From Maribacter antarcticus DSM 21422 (GTDB lineage: Bacteria > Bacteroidota > Bacteroidia > Flavobacteriales > Flavobacteriaceae), in NCBI RefSeq assembly GCF_000621125.1, contig NZ_JHZC01000018.1, positions 1 through 64,000 on the forward strand: 64,000 nt of DNA, read 5' to 3'. The stretch's first letter is position 1. Every line of letters begins with the position of its first letter. The notes below the pieces were generated by a model. The model was not told the origin of the DNA and did no database searches. It worked only from the letters and a program-made list of their open reading frames with translations. The position numbers were made by a program, and so were the translations under genes. Shown piece after piece: positions 36,395 to 44,987 of the stretch.

Positions 36395-36667
36395 ATATTC
36401 CATTTAATTTCGAACACAAAAGGAGTAAGCTTCCTCTTTCCTATAGTTGATATAATTACTTAGAAAGGAGAGAAGCACTGATTAAAACCACAAAGCACTA
36501 CTTTCCGTAGCTAAAAAACAGCCTACGAGCTAAATTTGTCTGTATTTTCAAAAGAATTGTCTATTTTGATATCGTTTATAAGTTCTTAGTATTGAACTAG
36601 CTAGAAATGACCCATTTCCCCTACCCTTAGTAATGAGGTCTAAATAGGTTGCTAGCGGAGCGAACCA

Positions 36668-39409
36668 ATGAAAATGGAAAAGAAAATTTTTAATGGAACT
36701 AAGCTGCTGTTCCTTGCATTGGTGCTTGTTGCATTACAATCGTGTCAAACAAAGGAACGTGTTGATTTTAGCACTCAAATAAAGCCTATTCTTAACAAGA
36801 ATTGCATTACCTGTCACGGTGGCGTAAAGAAAAACGCAGGTTTTAGCCTGTTGTTCGAGGCAGAAGCCTTTGCCGATACCGAATCGGGCAAACCAGCCAT
36901 AATTCGAGGCGATGCCGCCAATAGCGAATTCATCAAGCGATTGCACGAAGACAATCTGGAACTTCGCATGCCCTACGAAAAATCAAAACTTTCTGATGAA
37001 GAAATCAATTTATTGACTCGTTGGGTGGACCAAGGTGCAGAATGGGGAGAACATTGGGCCTATTCCCTGCCGGAAAAAGTGGATGTACCCACAAAACTTT
37101 CTAAAGCCAGTTTTACGCCGGAAATAGCGTCCGACTTCATAAAAAATGATATCGATAATTTTATTTTAGCCCGTTTGGGGGTCGAGCAACTAGAACCTAA
37201 TACACCTGCCGAAAAGAACAGTATTGCCAGGCGTGTGGCGCTAGACTTAATAGGATTGCCTCCATCCGCAGCACTAGTACAAAAATTCAACGATAACGGA
37301 ATTACCTACGAAACCATGGTAGATAGCCTGTTAGACCAAGAAACTTTTGGGGAAAAGTGGGCAACATGGTGGTTAGATGTTGCACGCTACGCGGATTCCA
37401 AAGGCTATGAAAAAGATATGGGTCGCTCCATTTGGAGATACCGTGATTGGGTCATCAACGCTTTTAACAAAGACCTCTCCTATGACCAATTCATCATAGA
37501 GCAGCTGGCAGGCGACCTCCTGCCAGAACCTTCTACAGATCAATTGATTGCTACGGCCTTTCACAGAAACACCATGAACAATGACGAAGGCGGCACCGAT
37601 GATGAGGAATATCGGGTGGCAACGGTTATTGACAGAGTAAATACTACGTTTGAGGTGTTTCAAAGCACCACTATTGGCTGTGTTCAATGTCATAGTCACA
37701 CCTATGACCCGTTTAAGCATAAGGAGTATTATAATCTAATGGCCTTTTTTAACAATTCCCGTGATGAGGATACGCCCAATGAATCGCCTGTGCTAAAGTT
37801 TTATGATACAGCACAACAAAAACAAGTGGATAAAGTACTGGACTGGGTAAGTAAACATGGCAACAAAAAAGCCTTAAAAACGTATCGGAATTTTCTGCAA
37901 TTCACTGAGCCTGTTTATAAATCACATTTCTTTAAAGAATTTAAGAATAGTGTGTATGACGATCATGCTTCAGTCGTGTTTTGGGATGATGGCAACCTTA
38001 TCATTCCCGATGCCTATACCAACAACGCGAGTTATGTTTACCTGAATTATCGCTCCCATTATAATGGCACCAAAATGACCATTCGAGAAACCGATGTCAA
38101 TGGACCTATACTGGGCCAATTCACCATCAATAAGACTCAAAATAATAGGACTTCGCAATTCGCCTTAAAGAATATAGACAAGAAAACAGACCTCTATATT
38201 GAGACACAAAACGATGCTGTTGCGCCAGAGAAGAATATTTTAAATATGTATTGGGTAGGTTTTATTCCTGATATCCCAGCGCAAGAAAAACAAGGATGGG
38301 CGGAAATAAATACGACTCTTTTAGAATTACTAAACACGAACACGGAAACGGTGCCCATTTTGGTAGAAAACCCAGCATATATGAAGCGCACCACACAGGT
38401 ATTTAACCGCGGAAGTTGGCTTACCAAAACCGATACCGTAGCACCTGCCACACCAAAAAGTTTAAATGCGTGGAACAATGGTTGGACCAAAGACCGCTTG
38501 GGCCTCTCGCGTTGGGTTGTCAGCAAAGAAAACCCATTAACGGCCCGAACCTTGGTCAATAGGGTTTGGCATCAGATTTATGGTCATGGACTGGTTTCTA
38601 CCATTGAGGACATGGGTTCACAGTCCGATGCGCCTACTCACCCAGCTTTATTAGATTGGCTGGCCCTGCGGTTTATGAACAAACACGACTGGAGTATGAA
38701 GGCTTTAATCAAAGATATTGTGCTATCTGGCACCTATCGACAAAAGTCGGAAAGCACACCCGAAATGTACCAGCTAGACCCTGAAAACGAATTGTATGCC
38801 AGAGGCCCTAGAATACGATTGGGGGCAGAACAAATTCGAGATCAGGCTTTGGCCGTAGCAGGATTGTTAAGTGATAAAATGTATGGTCCCGGCGTAATGC
38901 CACCACAACCAGATGGTGTTTGGCAAACCGTCTACAACGGCGCCGACTGGGTAGAAAGTAAAGGAGAGGACCGTTACCGCCGTGGGATTTATACCTATTT
39001 AAAGCGTACGAGTCCCTATCCTTCCTTCCTAACCTTTGATGCCGGAAGTCGAGAAGTTTGCATGATTCGCAGAACCGTTACCAACACGCCCTTGCAAGCC
39101 CTAGTCACTTTAAACGACCCCGTATACTTAGAAGCTTCCTACCATTTAGCAAAAAACAATAGAGTTGCCAATGATATAGAGAAAAGCATTATTAACAGTT
39201 ATGAGCAGGCTACGTTCAAAAAAATTACATCTAACCGCTTAGAAGCACTAACAGAACTATACGAAAACTCCATTACCGAGTTTACCAAAAACAAAGAAGC
39301 ATCACAACTGTTCCTTGATTTTGAGGAGCAACCCACGGCAGAACTTGCGGCGCTGACCATGGTAGCGAATGCCATTATGAACTTAGATGAATTTTTAACA
39401 AAAACATGA
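36668..39409 (+). CDS. Planctomycete-type cytochrome, DUF1549/DUF1553 protein
   Basis: The product has 913 residues and a lipoprotein signal (Cys26 in LQSCQTKE). A PSCyt1 haem-binding segment, CITCHGG at 46-52, is followed by DUF1549 (about 150-360), which includes the second CxxCH in TIGCVQCHSHTYDPFKHKEYY. The C-terminal DUF1553 domain (about 640-890) contains NPLTARTLVNRVWHQIYGHG. Such proteins are abundant in Planctomycetes and occur in marine Bacteroidota next to DUF1501 partners. They are thought to take part in oxidative catabolism of unusual carbohydrates or amines, but no reaction is established. It overlaps the DUF1501 gene by 4 bp (ATGA). Confidence 0.9.
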   Translation: MKMEKKIFNGTKLLFLALVLVALQSCQTKERVDFSTQIKPILNKNCITCHGGVKKNAGFSLLFEAEAFADTESGKPAIIRGDAANSEFIKRLHEDNLELRMPYEKSKLSDEEINLLTRWVDQGAEWGEHWAYSLPEKVDVPTKLSKASFTPEIASDFIKNDIDNFILARLGVEQLEPNTPAEKNSIARRVALDLIGLPPSAALVQKFNDNGITYETMVDSLLDQETFGEKWATWWLDVARYADSKGYEKDMGRSIWRYRDWVINAFNKDLSYDQFIIEQLAGDLLPEPSTDQLIATAFHRNTMNNDEGGTDDEEYRVATVIDRVNTTFEVFQSTTIGCVQCHSHTYDPFKHKEYYNLMAFFNNSRDEDTPNESPVLKFYDTAQQKQVDKVLDWVSKHGNKKALKTYRNFLQFTEPVYKSHFFKEFKNSVYDDHASVVFWDDGNLIIPDAYTNNASYVYLNYRSHYNGTKMTIRETDVNGPILGQFTINKTQNNRTSQFALKNIDKKTDLYIETQNDAVAPEKNILNMYWVGFIPDIPAQEKQGWAEINTTLLELLNTNTETVPILVENPAYMKRTTQVFNRGSWLTKTDTVAPATPKSLNAWNNGWTKDRLGLSRWVVSKENPLTARTLVNRVWHQIYGHGLVSTIEDMGSQSDAPTHPALLDWLALRFMNKHDWSMKALIKDIVLSGTYRQKSESTPEMYQLDPENELYARGPRIRLGAEQIRDQALAVAGLLSDKMYGPGVMPPQPDGVWQTVYNGADWVESKGEDRYRRGIYTYLKRTSPYPSFLTFDAGSREVCMIRRTVTNTPLQALVTLNDPVYLEASYHLAKNNRVANDIEKSIINSYEQATFKKITSNRLEALTELYENSITEFTKNKEASQLFLDFEEQPTAELAALTMVANAIMNLDEFLTKT

Positions 39410-40917
39410 AAGACATCGTAAAAAGACTGATACAGGAAAAACTAGCCCTTGAAACGCAGGAAAAAACCCGAAGACACTTTATAAAAAGTTGCGCCCAGGG
39501 CATGGGCGGTTTGGCTCTGAGTTCCATTTTTATGGGATGTGACCCCTTGACTAGCTCGACCAAAAAAGGACCTATTACTTTATCGGCCCGTGATTTGAAT
39601 CCCTTATCGACCTTGGCACCGCCTTTTGCACCAAAAGTAAAATCCGTTATTTATTTACACATGGCAGGTGCACCCTCCCAATTGGAAATGTTCGATTACA
39701 AACCCGAATTGCAGAAATACGATGGTCAGGATTGTCCCCAATCGCTATTAGAAGGCAAGAAATTCGCCTTTATAAAAGGTACACCCAAATTAATGGGTCC
39801 ACAGGCGCAATTTAAACAAGAGGGCGAATCGGGGAATTGGGTTTCCAATTTTATGCCTCATTTTAAAAAGGTAGTGGATGATGTTGCTTTTTTAAAAGCC
39901 GTGCACACCGATCAATTTAACCATGGTCCCGCACAATTGTTTATGCACACGGGAAGTGCCCGTTTGGGCAGACCAAGTATAGGTTCTTGGGCCACATATG
40001 GACTGGGATCGGAAAACCAGAACTTACCTGGGTTTATGGTCTTGACCTCTGGCGGAAATGCCCCAGATGCCGGCAAAAGTGTTTGGGGAAGTGGATTTCT
40101 ACCTTCTGTATATCAAGGTGTGCAATGTCGCTCTAAAGGGGATCCTGTGTTATATATTAAAGACGCAGATGGTATTACACGCGACCTGAAGAAAAGTACC
40201 ATTGACGCAATCAACAAAATTAATAAAGAAGAATACGCTAAATATGCTGATCCGGAAATATTGGCTCGCATTAATCAATATGAAATGGCGTACCGCATGC
40301 AAATTGCAGTACCCGAGGTTATGAACATCAACAGCGAACCTGAACATATACAGCAAATGTACGGGGTTGAGCCTGGGAAGGAATCTTTCGCCAATAACTG
40401 TCTTTTAGCTCGAAAATTAGTAGAGGACGGTGTGCGCTTCGTGCAGCTTTTCGATTGGGGATGGGATACTCATGGAAACGTAAGGTCAGGCTCTATTGAT
40501 ATGGGACTTCGAAATAAGTGTAGAGAAATCGATAGACCCATAACCGCACTTATCATGGACTTGAAACAGCGTGGATTATTGGACGACACCCTTATTGTTT
40601 GGGGTGGGGAATTCGGAAGAACACCCATGCAGGAGAACCGTGGTAATACCAAAATGGCATATAAAGGACGTGATCATCATGGAGATGCCTTTACCATGTG
40701 GATGGCCGGTGGAGGCATAAAAAATGGGACTTCACACGGAAAAACAGACGATATTGGATTTTCAGGAATAGAAGGCCGTGTATCCGTACATGATGTGCAT
40801 GCCACCATCTTACACCTACTCGGTTTCGACCATGAAAAATTCACACACGAATTCCAGGGAAGACCTTTTAGGCTAACGGATGTGGAAGGCGAAATTATAA
40901 AAGAAATATTGGCATAG
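39406..40917 (+). CDS. DUF1501 exported protein (twin-arginine signal)
   Basis: The 503-residue product has a twin-arginine leader with Arg22-Arg23 in TRRHFIKSCAQGMGGLAL, so it is probably exported folded. The body matches DUF1501, a family distantly related to alkaline phosphatases and sulfatases: PSQLEMFDYKPEL, HGPAQLFMHTGSARLGRPSIG, FDWGWDTHGNV, IVWGGEFGRTPM and GRDHHGDAF supply the His/Asp-rich metal-site pattern. It is the standard partner of the DUF1549/DUF1553 cytochrome protein upstream, with which it overlaps by 4 bp. The substrate is unknown. Confidence 0.9.
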   Translation: MKDIVKRLIQEKLALETQEKTRRHFIKSCAQGMGGLALSSIFMGCDPLTSSTKKGPITLSARDLNPLSTLAPPFAPKVKSVIYLHMAGAPSQLEMFDYKPELQKYDGQDCPQSLLEGKKFAFIKGTPKLMGPQAQFKQEGESGNWVSNFMPHFKKVVDDVAFLKAVHTDQFNHGPAQLFMHTGSARLGRPSIGSWATYGLGSENQNLPGFMVLTSGGNAPDAGKSVWGSGFLPSVYQGVQCRSKGDPVLYIKDADGITRDLKKSTIDAINKINKEEYAKYADPEILARINQYEMAYRMQIAVPEVMNINSEPEHIQQMYGVEPGKESFANNCLLARKLVEDGVRFVQLFDWGWDTHGNVRSGSIDMGLRNKCREIDRPITALIMDLKQRGLLDDTLIVWGGEFGRTPMQENRGNTKMAYKGRDHHGDAFTMWMAGGGIKNGTSHGKTDDIGFSGIEGRVSVHDVHATILHLLGFDHEKFTHEFQGRPFRLTDVEGEIIKEILA

Positions 40918-40944
40918 ACATGTAATAGACGTAACAAAACTAAA

Positions 40945-41916
40945 ATGAGAATACGCTTCCTCCTAACCTGTTTGCTTTTCACCCTCCCCTTCTATTCCCA
41001 AGAAAAAAAACTAGAATGCTATCAAACCGATTGGGGACGACAAATCTCTTGGGATGCTTTTTGCGAAAAAACAAAAGCTGCAGGTTATGATGGGATTGAA
41101 GTATGGTTCCCAACCGAGCTACAAAGTGAATTAGATTTAAAAAGAGCACTTGACCAATATGGCCTAAAAGTCATTTTTTTGACCGGCACCAATAAAACGC
41201 TCCCATTTGAAGAGGCTTTCATCCGATATACCGAGAATTTAATGAGCTTGGTAGCATTTAACCCCATTGCCGTAAATTGCCTTACAGGAAATGACTTTTA
41301 TCCTTTTGAACAAAACAATTCCTTTATAGATGCAGCGAACAAACTAGCCAAGGAACACAACATTCCCATTTACCACGAAACGCACAGAGGTCGTTTTAGC
41401 TACAACCTTCCCGATACCAAAAGATATATTCAGGTTATACCTGATCTAAAGTTAACCTTGGATATCAGCCATTGGATGGTTGTTCACGAATCTTTGTTAG
41501 AAAATGAAGTTACCGAGTTGTCCGAAGTCTTAAATCACTCCCATCACATTATCGCCCGCATTGGCCATGCAGAAGGACCACAGGTTAACAGTCCGGAAGC
41601 ACCCGAATGGAAAAAAGCGGTTAACCGGTATTTGGATATTTGGGAAATAGTTATCCGGCAGAAATGGCAAACTCAAAATGTGTTTACAATTACTACCGAA
41701 TTTGGCTCAGCGGACCATATGCCAACCTTACCCTACGCGCATGTTCCAGTGGCAGACCAATGGAAAGCAAATATGTATATGATGAAAATCTTAAATGTAC
41801 GTTTGAACAATTTAATACAGTTGCGTAGTACGCTACCAATTATAAATACAGAATTAATTAGATTTATGACATCAAGATTTGTTTTTGAATTGACCGGTTT
41901 AAACTCCCATATTTAG
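40945..41916 (+). CDS. Exported sugar isomerase/epimerase-like TIM barrel
   Basis: The product has 323 residues and a signal peptide ending FYSQ. The TIM-barrel motifs of the xylose isomerase/AP endonuclease 2 superfamily are present: AGYDGIEVWFP, GLKVIFLTG, IPIYHETHRGRFSYN with a metal-binding Glu/His, LKLTLDISHWMVVHES, ARIGHAEGPQVNSPE and ITTEFGSADHMP. An exported isomerase of this family next to DUF1501 and cytochrome genes suggests periplasmic handling of a sugar derivative. The reaction cannot be deduced. It starts 27 bp after the DUF1501 gene, and its stop codon touches the next start. Confidence 0.82.
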   Translation: MRIRFLLTCLLFTLPFYSQEKKLECYQTDWGRQISWDAFCEKTKAAGYDGIEVWFPTELQSELDLKRALDQYGLKVIFLTGTNKTLPFEEAFIRYTENLMSLVAFNPIAVNCLTGNDFYPFEQNNSFIDAANKLAKEHNIPIYHETHRGRFSYNLPDTKRYIQVIPDLKLTLDISHWMVVHESLLENEVTELSEVLNHSHHIIARIGHAEGPQVNSPEAPEWKKAVNRYLDIWEIVIRQKWQTQNVFTITTEFGSADHMPTLPYAHVPVADQWKANMYMMKILNVRLNNLIQLRSTLPIINTELIRFMTSRFVFELTGLNSHI

Positions 41917-43311
41917 ATGGAGGTACTGAAACAACTTTTGGGCAGGCTACACCCGCTCATCGTTCACTTGCCTATTGGATTTATCATCCTTGGTCTGTTA
42001 CTGCAATGGTACGACCGCAAACAAAAAAAATTCAATAAGGTAAGTTCCTTAATCTATAAATGGGGCGGCATCAGCGCCGTATTTGCTTGTATTACAGGTT
42101 ATCTACAATATGTAGGCGAAGGTTATGCTTTTGACACCATAAAATGGCATTTATGGGCAGGCATTTCTACGGCACTTTTTTCTTTTTTAATGTACAGTAA
42201 GGTTGCCGGATTGAAGGCTACGGAAATCTTCAAAAAGATTCCCGTAATCGCGTTTTCAATCGTATTTTTCATATTGCTTTCCTATACTGGCCATCAAGGT
42301 GGTAACATTACCCATGGCGAGGATTATCTCATAGAACCCTTGCCCAACAACATCAAATCAGCCTTAGGTTTCGAAACTTTTGAGAAAAGGGAGATTGTAC
42401 TGAACGAGGCTACTTGGGAGGAGGCACTTATCTACGAAGACCTTATCAATCCCATCCTAAATAACACCTGTGTGAGTTGCCATAATCCTAAAAAAACTAA
42501 GGGTGGATTGCTTTTACATACGAAAGAAGGAATTTTAAAAGGAGGCGATAACGAGGAACTACTGCTAGCTGAAAATTCCAATATAAGCGCGTTATACCAT
42601 AGAATAACACTCCCAATGGCCGAGGATGAACACATGCCTCCAAATGGAAAAACACAACCTACAAAAGAAGAAATAAAATTAATAGCAGCTTGGATAGATG
42701 CTGGACATCCATTTGAGGGTAGCATCAAGGAGGCTGGTCTAAAAAAACAACTCTTTCTTTCTTTTTTTCTAACAAAACACGATTATGATTATCCAGATAT
42801 AGAAATAGCCAAAGTATCAAAAGATAGTATTCTAGCTATAAAAGAAATCGGTATTCATGTAGATGCTATTAGTAAGGCTACAAACTTCTTGAGTGTTTCT
42901 GCTATTAATAAACCTTCTTTTAAAGATAGTGATTTTGAGGGCTTGCTTTCGCTCAAAAACAATATTTCCAGACTAGACCTAGGTGGTACACAAGTGACGG
43001 ATGCTCTTGTTGAAAAATTAGTTCAGCTTCCTAATTTAACCGTTCTAAAATTGGATAACACGGTAATTACCGGAAACACGATTAAAGCCTTAACATCCTT
43101 GACATATTTAAAATCCATCAATCTAACTGGTTCACACTTCGAAACGATTCATTTAGAAAAGCTAGCCAGTTTTCCAAAACTTCAACGGGTCTTTCTATAC
43201 AGCACAAATGTAAATACCAAGGGAGTGAATTCGCTAAAAGAAGGGCGAATTAAAATCGATTATGGTAATTACGAATTACCACCCATTCCTTCAGACTCTA
43301 TTATTTATTAA
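41917..43311 (+). CDS. Membrane DUF2231-cytochrome-LRR protein
   Basis: The 464-residue product begins with a four-helix membrane domain of DUF2231 type (RLHPLIVHLPIGFIILGLLL and three more helices to about 140). A PSCyt1-like haem domain follows with C185-V-S-C188-H189 in NNTCVSCHNPKKTKGG and a later Met in DEHMPPNG. The C-terminus carries leucine-rich repeats (LDLGGTQVTDALVEKLVQLP, LPNLTVLKLDNTVITG). I infer an inner-membrane electron acceptor for the exported oxidative enzymes encoded upstream. The start codon directly follows the previous stop (TAGATG). Confidence 0.85.
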   Translation: MEVLKQLLGRLHPLIVHLPIGFIILGLLLQWYDRKQKKFNKVSSLIYKWGGISAVFACITGYLQYVGEGYAFDTIKWHLWAGISTALFSFLMYSKVAGLKATEIFKKIPVIAFSIVFFILLSYTGHQGGNITHGEDYLIEPLPNNIKSALGFETFEKREIVLNEATWEEALIYEDLINPILNNTCVSCHNPKKTKGGLLLHTKEGILKGGDNEELLLAENSNISALYHRITLPMAEDEHMPPNGKTQPTKEEIKLIAAWIDAGHPFEGSIKEAGLKKQLFLSFFLTKHDYDYPDIEIAKVSKDSILAIKEIGIHVDAISKATNFLSVSAINKPSFKDSDFEGLLSLKNNISRLDLGGTQVTDALVEKLVQLPNLTVLKLDNTVITGNTIKALTSLTYLKSINLTGSHFETIHLEKLASFPKLQRVFLYSTNVNTKGVNSLKEGRIKIDYGNYELPPIPSDSIIY

Positions 43312-43402
43312 CTCCTTTAGCACTCAAACATAGAAAATACTAAGCCTAAAAATTTCCTAGACTAGAAGAAAAAACATAGCTTAGACCCAACAATAAAACT
43401 GA

Positions 43403-44833
43403 ATGCACATAAGCAGCAAATTGGGACTTTTTTTAGGTCCTATTTTATTTTTAATTGGTATTAATCTGCCGGTTGAACTACTTTCAGTGCAAGGTGATGC
43501 GGTTATTGCCGTAGCACTTTGGATGGTGATTTGGTGGATTACAGATGCCGTATCTATTTCTGTTACCGCACTTTTACCATTAATTCTTTTTCCCTTACTT
43601 AAAATAATGCCCGTTGCAGATGTTGGTGCAAACTATGGGAGTCCTATTATTTTTCTATTTTTTGGGGGGTTTGTAATGGCATTGGCCCTAGAGAAAGTGA
43701 ATCTGCACAAAAGGATTGCCTTAAACATCATTAAAATTACCGGTACCACACCCAATAAAGTAGTTTTAGGTTTTATGATTGCCACGGCAACATTAAGTAT
43801 GTGGATCAGTAATACGGCTAGCACAGTGGTAATGCTTCCGATAGCGATGTCGGTAATCGGTTTATTGATTAATGATGCAGACGGATTTACTAAAAGTGAC
43901 CAAAATTTCGCACTGTGTGTTATGCTCGGTATTGCTTTTTCAGCAAATGCAGGAGGCATAGCAACCGTTATTGGCACACCCCCTAACTCTGTAATGATCG
44001 GCCTTTTAGAAAGTGAATATAACATTCAGATTTCTTTTTTAAAATGGATGGTCATCGGAGTGCCTTTTTCAATAATCATGATTACAATCAGTTATCTAGT
44101 ATTGGTGAAGTTGATGTTTCCAAACAAGCAACTTAAATTTAATGCCAGCAGGGATATCATAAAGTCCGAATTAACGAAATTAGGGCCTATGACCGGAAAG
44201 GAAAAAATGGTGCTAGTAATTTTCGGTATCACTATCTTTTTATGGGTATTTAGAACCTTAATCAATAAATTATTTCCTGAGTTAGCGCTTTCAGATACAA
44301 TCATCAGTATGATTGCCGCCGTATCCTTATTCGCTATTCCTTACAACCTAAAAAAAGGAGACTTTATTATTAAATGGAAAGATACTTCCAAACTGGCATG
44401 GGGAATTCTTATCCTATTCGGAGGCGGTCTAGCACTGGCCAAAGGTATGTCTGTGAGTGGTATCGTAGACGTAGTAGCCAATACAATTGCAGCAAGTGAA
44501 ATTTCAATATTTATCACAGCAGTGCTATTGATTACCCTAATGCTCTTTATGACAGAACTAATGAGCAATGTAGCCCTTGTAGCAGTTCTTGCCCCTGTAG
44601 TGGCGGGTATTGCTATAGGTTTGGAAATCCCCATATTATATCTATTAATTCCTGTAACCATGGCGAGTAGCTGCGCGTTTATGCTACCTATGGCTACACC
44701 ACCTAATGCCATTGTTTTCGCAAGTGGCTATATTAAGGTACATGAAATGGCTCGTGCTGGCATTATTTTAAACCTCATTTCCGTGGGTTTATTGATTCTA
44801 CTATTCCAGTTTGTCATTCCAGTGCTATTTTGA
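43403..44833 (+). CDS. SLC13/DASS-family sodium-coupled anion transporter
   Basis: This 476-residue integral membrane protein has about eleven hydrophobic segments. Family hallmarks are the two hairpin/SNT-type motifs: SMWISNTASTVVMLPIAMS (about 133-151) and ELMSNVALVAVLAPV (about 386-400), followed by LPMATPPNAIVFASG near the C-terminus. Members import dicarboxylates, citrate, sulfate or related anions with sodium, and the exact substrate is open. It lies 91 bp after the cytochrome-LRR gene on the same strand and may import the product of that pathway. Confidence 0.9.
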   Translation: MHISSKLGLFLGPILFLIGINLPVELLSVQGDAVIAVALWMVIWWITDAVSISVTALLPLILFPLLKIMPVADVGANYGSPIIFLFFGGFVMALALEKVNLHKRIALNIIKITGTTPNKVVLGFMIATATLSMWISNTASTVVMLPIAMSVIGLLINDADGFTKSDQNFALCVMLGIAFSANAGGIATVIGTPPNSVMIGLLESEYNIQISFLKWMVIGVPFSIIMITISYLVLVKLMFPNKQLKFNASRDIIKSELTKLGPMTGKEKMVLVIFGITIFLWVFRTLINKLFPELALSDTIISMIAAVSLFAIPYNLKKGDFIIKWKDTSKLAWGILILFGGGLALAKGMSVSGIVDVVANTIAASEISIFITAVLLITLMLFMTELMSNVALVAVLAPVVAGIAIGLEIPILYLLIPVTMASSCAFMLPMATPPNAIVFASGYIKVHEMARAGIILNLISVGLLILLFQFVIPVLF

Positions 44834-44987
44834 GCGACCAAGCCGTTTAACGTTTACGTAATACAAAAACCCTCAGACGATTCTATTGTGTTAAAGGAAT
44901 ATACGCCTCGCTTAGGCTTATGATATCGTTAACTACCGTTTGATTTGTTTTTCCTATTCCTTGAAAAATTCGAAACTAAAATCAAAA

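Noticed and set aside
37373..38559. Long minus-strand frames opposite the DUF1549/DUF1553 gene
   Set aside because: They are shadows of a strongly supported plus-strand coding region, without family resemblance.
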